A stretch of 64,000 bases of DNA, from NCBI GenBank assembly GCA_016748015.1, contig JAAOMT010000400.1, positions 248,001 through 312,000 on the forward strand, in the 5' to 3' direction. Shown here piece by piece: positions 26,283 to 37,630 of the stretch (positions are counted from its first letter, which is position 1; each line of letters starts with the position of its first letter). Under the pieces are notes generated by a model. The model was not told the DNA's origin and did no database searches. It saw only the letters and a list, made by a program, of their open reading frames with translations. The stretch is from Geosiphon pyriformis. Taxonomy: Eukaryota > Glomeromycota > Glomeromycetes > Archaeosporales > Geosiphonaceae. A program made the position numbers and the translations under genes.

Positions 26283-26905
26283 ATAATTCAGCTCGTCATG
26301 GGGTTTTGGAATCCTGTATGTCTTCTTGGAAGGCAATTTCTGGTCTTTTCCTCTCTTTTTCTAATGTATTGCAGCTGCTGTCAACCTGTGCTTCAGATTT
26401 CCTGGTGTCTTTAGCTCTTTACAAAGGTTTTGTTTTCAGAAGATGGTTTCGTGAGGCTGTTTCCGTCTTCCATGATCCCAAGGTTACTGGCGTCAAGATT
26501 ACTGATTTTGTATGCTCCCTTTGTGTTACTTTCAGGAATAACATTTGGTTGGTCCATGCCAAGTATTGTGCATACATGGAAAAGAATGGCCTGATCCCAG
26601 TGGATGGCTCAATTTCTGTCTTGGTTTCTGGTTTGGTTTTGAGATTTTTGGGTGGTGTAATTAAATTGCTTGGTATTGCTGAAGCTTTTGGTGTCCATTT
26701 TGGTTTTCACAAATCTTGTTCGTTTTTCTCAGGTATTGGTGACTCGGTTTCTGTTAATATAGATATGTAGTGTTGTCTTGACTGGCTCGAGTGGCTGGTT
26801 ACGTGTAGAAAATGCATGATTCACACTTAGTTTAGATTATTTTTTTGATGTATAGTTCTAAGTTGCATTTGAATCTCACTTGTTAAATATAAAAAAAAAA
26901 AAAAA
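26283..26905 (+). mobile_element. 5'-truncated LINE tail with poly(A) (copy E)
   Basis: C-terminal end of LINE ORF2 plus 3'UTR and an A-run at about 26889-26905. Its protein and UTR match the tail of copy A (minus, 40390-40250): SLALYKGFVF, NNIWLVHAKY, LIPVDGS, and the UTR block GTCTTGACTGGCTCGAG. The reading frame is open to the normal stop at 26768-26770. GC content is much higher than its surroundings, which suggests a recent, target-primed, truncated insertion. Confidence 0.85.
26306..26770 (+). pseudogene. LINE ORF2 C-terminal fragment
   Basis: 154 codons without a stop, equivalent to the last part of copy A ORF2 after the zinc-ribbon-like Cys block. It lacks endonuclease, RT and RNase H, so it cannot act alone. 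Confidence 0.8.
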
Positions 26906-29265
26906 TAAGTAAAGAATTAATTTAGTATTATGTTTTTTATCTATTAATATATTTATTAATAATGCTATTTAAATTAATTATAGTTATATTAATATTTAGT
27001 ACATTTTAAACATTAAAATTAAAAATTTCAAGATAAATAACATTAGTATTTGAACATATATTTTTTTATAAAAATTTTTTTTAAATTTAGTTTGGCCAAG
27101 ATTTATTTTAATATAAAATTTATTGCTAATATAATTTTAAAAAAAATGATTATAAACAAATAATTTTTGTATTTAGTTTTTATAGTTTTATAACTAATTA
27201 TTAATTATAAAATTCAGTTTAGTTTTATATTTAAAAATGTATATCTAAAATAAAATATAATAATTTGGAAAAAATTAAGATCTAAAGTTAACTTATTAAA
27301 AAAATTTTTAAATAAAACTTTATATGATTCTTTTTTATATAATTTAAAATTTTTTGTTCAAGTTTAGAATAAAAGTAAAATTGCTTTTTTGTTGACTTTT
27401 TTAAATATTTTTGTCATAGTAAGTTATTTATTTCTAAATTTACAAATAGTAAAATAAATTTTTAAAAGCTTATTGCAATTTTTTATTAGATTATAAATTA
27501 ATTTAAACAATAATTTTTTGGTTAAAATAATAAGATTTTTTTTAAATTATAAGGTTTTTTTTCAAATAATTTACTAAATATATTTTATCTGATTAATAAC
27601 ATATTTATATTAGATATTTTAGATAATCTATTATATTATAATATTGTTGGTTTTTTAAAAAGATTTGGTATAGCTTTTGATAATTAGCTTTTTGATAAAA
27701 AAAGCTAAATTTTTAATTAAAAAATCTTTTATTAATAAAAATATTTAGATCTATATGATTTAATATCTTTTTGATTTATAATTATTGTTAATTATTTTTA
27801 TAAAAATAGTTTATAAGTGGTTGTGTTTACTATTAATTAAATATTTAATTGTTAAAATATTATTTATTTAAACAGTTTTTAATAATTAAAGAATATTTAA
27901 AAAAAATAAGTTTAAATATAATTAATATTTATATAGATAATTCTTTAAAAAATTTGGGTTTTTGTAAAATAATTTGTAATATTGTAGTTTTTTTTAAAAA
28001 TCTGAATTTAAATATTAGTATAAAAATTTTTGGTTTGATTTTTTTAATTATAATTAAATTACAAACAATTGTTTTAGTTTTTAAGTATATTTTTAAATAT
28101 AATAATATGATTATTTATTCTAATAATTAAGTTGTTTTTAATACTTATATTGTTAAAATAAAATTGGTTTTTTTAAACTGTTATAATAAATATTAGATAA
28201 AAAAAAATAGTATACTAATTGAATTTATAATAAAAATATTAATATTACTTGATTAAAAGTTATTCTAATATTATAAATAATAAAACTATTAATATATTAA
28301 TAAATAAAATTACTATTATGTTGTTGTTTTTTCTGGTTTTAATTAAAAATTTTTTTAATAACAAATAGTATTGTTGTCTTTAAAAATACATAATGTTTTA
28401 TTTAAAAGATTTATGAATTTGAAAGTTATTTTTAATGAAAAAATAGTTTAGATATTTATGTAATAAATAGTTTTTTGCTTAGTAATATTAATTAAAAATA
28501 TATATTTTTTGTATAATATTTTAATTTTTATATATTTATTAAATTTATTAATAAATTTTTTGTTGTTTTATATACATATATAATAAAAGTAATTTATAAA
28601 TAATTGTCTATAATTATTAAAAAATATTATTATAATAAAAAATATCTTAAAATTTTTTGTTTATATTGTAATAAGATTAAGTTTTTGAATTATGCTTTTA
28701 TATACAGATTAAATACAATATATTATTTGAAATTATTAATAAAACTAGTTAGTATTTGAGTGTTTTTAAAAAATATTTTATTATTATTATTATTAATTGT
28801 TTAATTTTTGTTATTTTGTGCTTCAGATATTAGTTTGTATATAATTGTTTGTAAAAACTTTGTATTTAAATATTGATAAAACAAAACAGTCTTAGTTTTT
28901 GTTAATGGCCATATTTTTGACAAATTTTATAAAAAAATTGGTTTTTTGTTACAGAAACAGAATTTGGTTATATAAATCTAAATGTAAGATTACAATAAAA
29001 AAAAGTAAGTCAATTGGAAATGATTTTTTAGTTTTTTAAAATTTGTAAGGTCTTATGGGTAAATTTTTTAATAAAATAATGTGTTTGCTTGGAATTGATA
29101 AAGCTTTAATAATGTGTTTTATTTGTGTTTGTAATGTGTAAATGCATATAGGTATGTAGTGTAGTCTTGACTGGCTTAAGTAGCTAGTCACATGTAGTCA
29201 ATGCATGAATCACATTTAATTGAAATCACTTAGTCTGGTTTTGTATGCTAAGTAGTAATAAGTAG
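26905..29265 (+). mobile_element. Strongly decayed LINE with RNase H remnant (copy D)
   Basis: 27849-28130 is an open stretch that aligns with LINE RNase H: IYIDNSLKNLGF for the YTDGS block and KLQTIVLVFKY for the TELQAI-LALE block. Near 29090-29150 LLGIDKAL matches the C-terminal LLGVAEAF of copy A. At 29155-29230 comes the family 3'UTR block TAGTCTTGACTGGCTTAAG. The rest is AT-rich with many stops. The start is not resolved. Confidence 0.65.
27849..28130 (+). pseudogene. LINE RNase H domain remnant
   Basis: 93 codons. Catalytic Asp of YTDGS is retained in IYIDNS but its Gly is Asn; the second catalytic position (TELQA) is IKLQT, so Glu is now Lys; the third (SDSQ) is SNN. All fit G-to-A change. 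Confidence 0.6.
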
Positions 29266-29445
29266 AATTCAAAGATTTCGAACTTGAACTTGAACCGAAC
29301 TTAAAATTATTGAACCTGAACTGAATTCAAATTCAAACAACAAGTTCGGTTCAAATTCAGTTCAAAGTTCATGAACATGTTTAGGTTCGACTATTAAAAA
29401 TTATGTTATATTATTAACTAATTTTCCTTTCAATGGTCCTTGCAT

Positions 29446-29616
29446 TTATGATTGAAGACACGATGATGCTCTTAAAGTTTTAGGCACTAAGCAAGACCTC
29501 ATATCTGCAGTCATATTTCCACCTACAGAAAAGGCACATTCAAAAACAACAGATGATCCTTGGATTGCCAAGTAATTACAAGCCATACGTACAAGACAAG
29601 GAAATTGTGTCTGATG
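29446..29616 (-). pseudogene. hAT C-terminal dimerisation domain (hATC) remnant
   Basis: 57 codons, ending in TAA. Text LVRMACNYLAIQGSS, FECAFSVGGNMTADMRS and LVPKTLRASSCLQS follows the hATC pattern (ARDYLxIxxSSVxSERAFSxGG, then RxxLxPxTxxAxxCLxSW). The usual SERAFS is FECAFS here. Confidence 0.75.
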
Positions 29617-29779
29617 TGCCTAAATATTGAATTTTTAATAAAAATGATAATTTAAATAGATATTTTTTCCAGTTTTCTAGTTATATTGGCAATCTCACCC
29701 GTCAAAACATTTCTTCGATTGACCCGCAATTTTTTTGGACATTTTGCCTTTTCTTATGATATGCTTCCATTGTGACATA

Positions 29780-30252
29780 TACTGTTCAGTGGGAAGCCTC
29801 TAAATGGCGCCATAAGGTTTGGTAGTGTCTGTAGTTCCGCAAGAAAATGGTTTATGCAAACATTTTGAGACCATACATTTAGCTGTTTTTTTTTCTTTTG
29901 TCCACTCAAACTTATCAAAATAGTCCCATACTTCACTCTGAAAACTACGTTTACCAGAGATATTAATATTTAGACTATTTGGGTTATCAAATTCCGTTAT
30001 TTCGGATTTTGAACCTTCGGTAACATTGGATGATGCCGACAATGAATTCATTTTGGTAAGTTGGAGAGTGGAGTTGTCATACATGCATAGTTTTATATAC
30101 CTCTTTAACTGATCATAGTAATTAAACAAAGTAATAATTGATGAACAAGTAATACAAAATATATCTTTTTTTTTTAATTCCATCGAACTGGAATAAGTTC
30201 GTGGACTTTGAACCAGACCTGAACTGAACTCAGACTTGCCAAAAAGGTTCAA
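29780..30252 (-). pseudogene. hAT transposase N-terminus with BED zinc finger
   Basis: Reads SEVWDYFDKFEW, AKCMVSKC and SCGTTDTTK in one frame. The expected LWRHLEASH with the His-x4-His pair lies in another frame at about 29813-29787. A one-base indel therefore separates the Cys and His halves of the BED finger. Confidence 0.65.
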
Positions 30253-30354
30253 CTTCGAACTCGAACCGAACCTACTTTGAAAATTTGGTTCGGTTCAAGT
30301 TCAGTTCATAATTCGAACCGAACTTGAGCAGTATTCAAAGTTCGGTTCATCGGC

Positions 30355-30440
30355 CTAGATTTAATGTAGTTTAGTCTTGACTGGGCTCGTGTTTTGTCAC
30401 ATGTAAAAAGTGCATAAATCATGTTTAAATTTACACCTTT
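30355..30440 (+). repeat. LINE 3'UTR remnant next to the hAT element
   Basis: GTTTAGTCTTGACTGGGCTC, then GTCACATGTAAAAAGTGCAT, matches the 3'UTR blocks of copies A, B, D and E. It is a second tail on the right side of the hAT insertion. Confidence 0.6.
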
Positions 30441-30459
30441 TAATAAAAAATAAGTGCAA

Positions 30460-30960
30460 ATAAGTTGGAATTAATTATAACGTTATTTTAATCAAATCAC
30501 ATTGTAAATTTGATAAAATATTTCTAAATTAGATCATTGAAAAAATGATAAAGAAATTTGTTCAAAATTCCTTTCTTCTCCATATTAAGGAATGGGGTAT
30601 CAAAAAATTTCATTTATTGCGTGTTATTTTTATAGTTTCACAATATTAATTAGTTCACCCATGGAATTTTGAAATGAAACTATGATAACGTTGGTTGCAT
30701 TTTTCCTTTTCTATAGATATGTTTTTCAAGGATATTCGTGAGTTCACGCGCGTCAAGAAAATCATAAACACTGGATACTAATACTAGTACTACTATTTAT
30801 GAGGATTCTTGCGGAACACACATAATGGAAAGGGGATAAAAATCAAAGAGAATGCATCATGAATGAATGAAGGACAGGGTATAATATATATCATGTTTAT
30901 AAGGATAACGATGGAGATTCAATGAAAACAAATTGTGAATTGGTTTAACACAATATTTTT
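30460..30960. other. Intergenic, nothing recognised
   Basis: Base composition is less AT-biased than the transposon sea, so it belongs with gene island 2. No convincing gene or repeat seen. Confidence 0.4.
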
Positions 30961-30963
30961 TAG

Positions 30964-31185
30964 TCTAGAATTAGAAGATTGTACGTATTTGGTCTCACTG
31001 ACGGATATCATTTGGATCAAAAGCAAAGAGATTTGAACAGTGAAGGAATTGAAGAATGGGTAAATTTGATTATCTATGCTCAGGAATTCGGATGATATGA
31101 AGCGAGTAGAGAGCAAGTTCAGGAAAGTTCTCGCTCTATGGATGAAGGCTTGAAATCAGGGGAGGATAGTCCAAGGCTTTTGTAA
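30964..31185 (+). pseudogene. Possible small orphan coding stretch with one TGA
   Basis: Preceded by TTTTTTAG (a plausible acceptor), the plus strand reads 74 codons of non-repetitive, balanced composition (RRLYVFGLTDGYHLDQ, then NSEGIEEWVNLIIYAQEFG). One TGA at 31093-31095 interrupts it before YEASREQVQESSRSMDEGL and a final TAA at 31183. No first exon with an ATG could be fixed. It could be a broken gene, a last exon with a missed intron, or chance. Product unknown. Confidence 0.3.
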
Positions 31186-31413
31186 TATTGATTAGCGTAA
31201 AATAAATTTGTTAGGTGAGTTTCAAGAACTTAATATACAATAAAATTTTGGGGCAATTGGAAAATAAATTTTTCAAAAAGTTTGAGATAACTTGTCAGCT
31301 CTTTAACAATGTGACTCCAAATTATCAACATAGATAATTCCAATTTTTAAAAAGGAATCCTCTATTTGACCCATTTCAGGTATTTTTGGTCATATTTATG
31401 GAAAAAAATGACT

Positions 31414-32889
31414 TCAAAAATAGCCGCCTTGTCTATTGCTGGATCTCCCCCGGCTTCGTGAATTGCCACTTCCGTTTTGAATAGATTCAACAGATAAATT
31501 TTCCCTGTATTCACCAATATCGTGAGATGGTGATGGGTATACGCGTGATGCAGGATTTGGGCTTACGCTTCTTGCCCTAGCATGATAATCATCATATTGT
31601 CGGCCTGTGGTTCGATGATTAAGAAATTGATCTTGATGAGATGATTCAATTCGTTTAGCTTTGTAACGAGGTTCAGTTTGTCTCAAGGAAGAGGAGGTTA
31701 ATTGCTGATATTGTTGAGATAAATTATTTGTTTCGTTAGGCCGTAAAAATTCGTAATTATTAGGCAATGAAGACGCGATTTCAGAAGATTGATATCCCAT
31801 TCGAGGATTACCAGATGTAGGTCTTTCTGATGATGATTGTGATGCAGATGAAGACTTTGCTGCTGCAGTGGCACTAGCTACTGTCTCCCATAATCTAGGC
31901 TTTCTTTTTGGATTATTGTTCGAGATCAAATTGTCACCATTATTATCATTTCTACCACTAGATCCAGCTCCGTCTTTTTTCGCAGACTCGTAAATATCGC
32001 GAAATGATTTTTTCTGATAGATTGTTTCTTCTTTAGAAGACCGTCTTCGTGCTGAAATAAAACTCGGATTTTTTCCAGCACCTGATGTTACATTGGATTC
32101 TAAACGTTTTTTGAGGGGAACTCCTTCACTGTATAACCAACTGGGAAGATCCTGTAATTTCTTCTCGTAATATTCACGAAGAATACGAGAAATATGGGTC
32201 TCTCCTTCCCATCCCTCTTTATCAGATTCTTTTCAATCAATATCCATCATCAAATCGATTAAGAAATATTCACGATATTTAATGACTTTATTTGGTGACT
32301 ATAAAAAAAGCAATAAGTAAATACTGACCATTATCTGATTCTGCTCCAATGTTTGATATATTTTCTTTCAGTGTTGAAGTTGCACTCAAAAGTTTATCCC
32401 AAAGCTTCGATCCATTATTAGGAGGTACAGCTGTAAATTGGATGATCATTTTTCCTTTTTTAGTTAGACCAATTGAAATAAATTCCGAGTTGTGAAATGA
32501 ATCTTACCTTCACCATTGACCTCCTTCCAATTACGAACAGCTCTTAATTTCTTCCATAGACCATCATTTCCAGAGTTTTCGTTATCAGAGTATAAGTCGA
32601 AATTAGAATTATTTACTTTCTGCGAGTTAGAGCGATCATCACGATGCTCCAATTTTCCTTCATTTTTGGCAGCTTTTAATCTTGCCCAACCACTTGGTCC
32701 AGAACTATTATTACCAGAGGAAGAAGAGTTACCAGATAAAAAGTTTTTCGGTATAGAAGGTACTGGTGGTGAATCTGAAGGTGAGGTACCACACTTATGT
32801 CTCGCTGGATAAAGACCTACGTCTTGACCACAATCTTTGCAGAGAACAACAAGTCGAGAAACTCGATAGTCAATAACTTCTGCGACCAT
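31414..32889 (-). CDS. Fungal protein with Cys/His N-terminus and Mso1/Sec1-binding-like motif
   Basis: Exons 32889-32508, 32430-32329, 32228-31414, joining in frame to 432 residues. N-terminus holds VVLCKDCGQDVGLYPARHKC, a CxxC...HxC metal-binding-like motif. The middle reads GWEGETHISRILREYYEKK followed by LQDLPSWLYSEG, the H-[IV]-S-R-[IV]-L-R-x-YY...P-x-WL pattern that I associate with the Sec1-binding region of fungal Mso1-like secretion proteins. The second half is Ser/Asn/Gln-rich and probably disordered, ending with RSRGRSSNRQGGYF. The frame stays open upstream of the Met to an ACAG at about 32925, so an earlier exon is possible. The family link is from memory. Confidence 0.8.
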
Positions 32890-33392
32890 CTGGATTTCCG
32901 CGGTTTCTAAAGCTGGTATAGGAAACTGTATGAGATATGAGTAACTAGTTGCAACTATTAAGGTCTACGAGTTTTACTCGAGAAATTAAAGAGAAAAGTT
33001 TAAAAGAGCGAGAAAGTCAAGAGTTTCAAAGGTGTGTGTATAAAGGGTTGACCCAGCAACACAGACTTAGATATATTATTTTCTATAAATTGTAAAAGTA
33101 GAACGGGAAAGCACTTTATTAATATTATAATTTAACAGATAAAACGCTATGTACAATACAGCAATTTTTAATTTACCTGTATCCAATATATGTATTGAAT
33201 TTACTTTTTGCCCCGCGGCCTCTGTCAGCTGACGGGATCAATTGGTTGTTACATTCTATTACGATCTCGTTTGAATTTATGTCATTGTTACTTATTCGAT
33301 CGCTGATTTAAGTCAGCGCAGTTGTTAGGAGTATTAAGGGTGTGGGTAATAAAATAATAAATTCAGCAATTCTCAGGAAAAACACTTTATTA
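32890..33392. promoter_or_regulatory. Divergent promoter region of island 2
   Basis: About 500 bp between the start codons of the Mso1-like gene (-) and the BI-1 family gene (+). It holds a short GC-rich stretch (CCCCGCGGCC at about 33212) but no motif I can name with confidence. Confidence 0.4.
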
Positions 33393-34551
33393 ATGTCTTA
33401 CCAATCGCCTCATTATACGGCCCCACCTCCAGCATACTCTTCAATTAATCCTCTTGCTGGACCGTCTTCCGCTCGCGAGCCTTCATCAAGTCATGGATTG
33501 GACGACGTACCTGACGATTTCAAATATGGTGTTACCGTTGCAGAATGTGACATTTCAATTCGTAATGGTGCGAGTCTCTCTTCTCTACGAATTAATTTTT
33601 CTTTTGTAATATGCTTATTAATTATTTATTGAATTTCATTACATTAATGTGATAGCCTTTGTGAGTAAGGTCTATTCTATCTTAGGTGCGCAACTTCTTA
33701 CCACCATCGTCATGGGTGCCATTTTCATGTACAACGATTCTTTGAAATTATGGGTTTATACACAGTAATTATCTTTCTCCTTTTGAAATGCTAAATGAGA
33801 TCCCGAAAGAAATTTTCACGTTCCAATTTTTGTTAATTTCTTTAAAGTTCATGGTTACTCTGGGTTTCAATTTTCGGTTCTCTTGGAACGCTGTTCGCTC
33901 TTGGCTGGAAGAGCCAATCTTACCCAACAAATTATATCTTGTTAGGGATATTCACACTTCTTGAAGGTTATGCTATCGCAACAGCTGGTAAAAAACTCAT
34001 GACTATAATGCCATTGGGGCTTTTATACTTTGATGAACATGATCCAAAGTGGCTTATAGATCTTGAGGCTTAATGGTATAATCTTATTTGTTTTTCTTAG
34101 TTACCTTTTACGAGAAGCAGATGGTTCTGCAAGCATTGATTATTACTTTTGGAATTTTCGTTGGATTAACTTTATTTACCCTCCAATCAAAATGGGATTT
34201 TAGCGGAATGGGACCCATGTAAGCAGAGAAAATCTTTTGAACCGATTTTTCCCTTCAATCTTGACGTTTGCAATCCCTTTTCTCTTGTTCCATAGCCTTA
34301 TTGGAGCGCTCTGGGTTGTGATTATTCTTGGTTTGGTTCAGATATTTATACCTTTCTCTACTGGATTTGATCTTGTCGTCGCCATCGGCACGGCTGTCAT
34401 TTTCTGTGGCTTCATAATATACGATACTTTCAATATATTGAACCGGCTCAGTCCTGAGGAATATGTTATGGGGGCGATCAGCCTTTATCTTGATTTCCTA
34501 AACCTTTTCCTCAACATCCTGAGGATTCTAAATGATCTTAACCGAGACTAA
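33393..34551 (+). CDS. Bax inhibitor-1 / Lifeguard (TMBIM) family membrane protein
   Basis: Multi-spanning ER, Golgi or vacuole membrane protein of the LFG/BI-1 group, which acts in calcium leak and stress-linked death control. Exons 33393-33567, 33656-33764, 33848-33987, 34101-34218, 34296-34551 join in frame to 265 residues, normal for the family. The Pro-rich cytosolic N-terminus includes APPPAY, a PPxY motif for WW domains. Seven hydrophobic stretches follow, with VYSILGAQLLTT and the diagnostic C-terminal IIYDTFNILNR and YLDFLNLFLNILRIL. The start was chosen because it begins MSYQSPHYTAPPPAYS, as expected for an LFG N-terminus; an in-frame Met at 33342 lies upstream but its sequence does not fit. 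Confidence 0.93.
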
Positions 34552-34559
34552 TGTATGGA

Positions 34560-35985
34560 TGAACTCCTTCCCATTCTGTCGGGAGAGGCCGTAATGCAAG
34601 AAATCTCACAAGGCATAGTTTTTCATTGCTTCAAATGTTTAATATGTCTTTCTGTTATAAATTGGTATAGCAGTAAGTTTTTCATAAGAACTTGAAAGGG
34701 TTTGTTTCAAGCAGTCTTACGCAGAGATTTCTAGGTAGATTTTTTACTTTGGATATTTTATTATGACATAAACTTGACAGAATTTACTTTGATCAAAGCA
34801 AAAAAAATGTCGGTTTTTTGTTTTTAAATATATGTTAAATTTGTAATATTGCAATTAATGTCAATTGCTGTAAATAATAACATATATTGTAATTGAGTTT
34901 ATGTGGTATTTTAGTACATATTGTATAAACAAAATAAAACCAGCTGCAAAAATTGAAAACTCAACATTTCATTTTTATTTTATATTTATTTCTCTTAAAT
35001 AGAGTTTAAAACCCAATTTTGGTGTTATAATTGTTAAAAGATTTTTGCAAGCTTATATTTTATGTTATTAATATTATAAAAAAATGTAATTATTGGTTAA
35101 ATAAAAAATATATTTAATAATTTTATGTAAATAAATAACTTGATTTTTTTTATTAATTATTTTATAGGCAAAATAAAATTTAACTTTAAAAAAACAAAAT
35201 AAATATATTTTAAAAATGTTTTTAAATATAATTATTAATATTTAATAAAATAAATTAATAAAAGATTCAATATATTAAAAAATTTAATTATATATATATA
35301 TGTTTTTTTACTGCAAAATTTTGTTTTTGATTTTTTTTTGCTGGTTTTTTTATTGTATTTTCTGATTTATATTATATTTTAAAAAATAAAATTGTTAATA
35401 AAATTTGTAATAATTTTATAAAACTTAAAAATTAAAATTAATTATATATAATACAATATTATTAAACTTATTTTTTATAAATATAAAATAATTAATATTA
35501 ACAAATACAAATTTAAAAATTTTTGATATTATTACAATTAAATAAAAATTAAAAATTATAATTTAATTTTTAAGTCAATTTTAAAGACTTTAAAATTTTA
35601 TTAATTTTATTATTATATATGTTTTTATTAAAAAATAAATATTTTATAACTACTTTTTAAATATTTAAATTTAAATTAAACACAATTATTTTATTATAAA
35701 ATTATGTTTTAAATTGATTATTATTAATTAAATTATTAATTAATAATAATAAAAATTAATAAACTTAATTTTAATAACTTGGATTTTATTTAATAACTTT
35801 AACTTAAAGTATTAATTTATTATTATATATTTGAAAAAACTAAATTAATTAAATACTAAATTTATATTAAAAATATTATGTTTATTAAACAAAATACCTA
35901 TTAAGTTTTATATTATCAAAAAATATTAAAAAAATATTAAATTAAAAAACTTTTTTTTTTCCTATTTTTATAACTATAATTAAAA
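34560..35985. other. AT-rich gap, nothing recognised
   Basis: Starts as the 3' flank of the BI-1 gene and then becomes extremely AT-rich, dominated by A and T runs from about 35000. I see no gene. Confidence 0.5.
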
Positions 35986-36301
35986 CAAAAAGTAAAAAAA
36001 TTTCAAACATTATTTTTTTTATAGTAACTAATAAGATTTTAACAAAAAAAAATCTTTTTATTATTAAAGTAAATATTATAACAATATTTTTCTTAAATAA
36101 AAATAGTAAAAAATTGTCTTTGGTAATTTTTAAAGTATTTTTTTATTTTTAATTAGTGGTTTTTTTAATTAAAGTTTTTCTAAGAGATATACTAAACTTA
36201 ATTTTAGTATTGTTTCTATTTTTTCTAAAAACTTTAAAGTATTTAACAATAGACTAATTAATAAATTGGTTTTTTCTGTTCTTATTATTAATATTAATAT
36301 T

Positions 36302-36593
<292 letters not shown>

Positions 36594-36991
36594 TTTGTAA
36601 TTTAGATAAAATTTTGGAAATTTTTTTTTAATAATAACTAGCTTTTTTTTTAATATAAATAATAATAACAATAGTATATTTTTCAAGATAAGCCAAAACT
36701 AATTACTAATTATATTGTTACATATGATGTTTTTTAGTAAATTATTATTGGTTTTTAAAACAAAACTATTTATTAAATTACTTAATTTTAAGAATTGAAC
36801 TAATCAAATAAAAACAAAATTAACTATTTAAGTTAGTTCAAATTTTATTACATTAATATTCTAAAAAAAAACTTATCTAAAAAAGATATTCTTTAAATAA
36901 ATTCAAATAATATAGTATTATTATTAATCAATCCAACCAGTTATTTAGCTGTCTTTAAAACATTAATCTTAATATTAATAGTTTTATGTTT

Positions 36992-37294
36992 TTATAGTAA
37001 TATCAAATTAGAAAACATATTATTATTAACTATAAACAAATTTATATAAAAGCCAGCCATATTAATGTTTTTATAGTTATATTTAGTTTTTAAAGCAATA
37101 ATTTTTTGTTTTAACTTATTAACAATTTTGCTAAAGATATTTATATATATTATAATCTTATTGATCTTAAATCCAAATATACTATTTGAAACCAAATTTT
37201 TATTAACAAATTGTTTAAATATAATAATCAAAAAATTAACCAGCTTAATAATAGACTTAACCAAAGCAAAAAGCTTGGCCAAATCAAGTTCCAA
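36992..37294 (-). pseudogene. LINE ORF1 C-terminal fragment (copy G)
   Basis: 100 codons without stop, leucine/isoleucine-rich with LDLAKLFALVKSIIKLVN and VNKLKQKIIALK. The heptad-like pattern suggests the coiled coil found at the C-terminus of these ORF1 proteins. Confidence 0.55.
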
Positions 37295-37630
37295 AAAAGC
37301 TAATTAAAAAAAAACCACAGAATTACTAACTATTATATTAGCAAAAAAACAGAACCAACTAGAAAACTAAAAATTAAAAAAAGCACAAGAGCAGTAGCTT
37401 TAACATAAAACTTAATACCAATAAAACAAAACACAAAAGTCTTGAAAATTTTAGAAAAGAAAAATGAAAACATCTTATAATTAATAGCCAAATAATTTAA
37501 GTTTTAATATTTAAAATAATATTAGTATTTAAGAATTTCTTACCAAATACAATATTTTTTCAAAGTATTAATTTTAATAATAGTAGCATTCAAATTACTC
37601 TATAAGTTAAATATAACCAGAATAAACTAG

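Larger units (their letters stand above)
29268..30352 (-). mobile_element. Internally deleted hAT transposon
   Basis: Both ends are packed with GAACCGAAC/GTTCGGTTC-type subterminal repeats (29275-29400 and 30195-30348, in both orientations). Inside, on the minus strand, is a BED zinc-finger N-terminus (30252-29780) and the hAT C-terminal dimerisation segment (29616-29446). Only about 165 bp lie between them, so nearly the whole catalytic core is gone. Precise terminal inverted repeats and target duplication were not resolved. Confidence 0.75.

Noticed and set aside
32516-32812. 98-aa plus-strand ORF
   Set aside because: Antisense to the first exon of the Mso1-like gene, which has matching splice sites and motif content.
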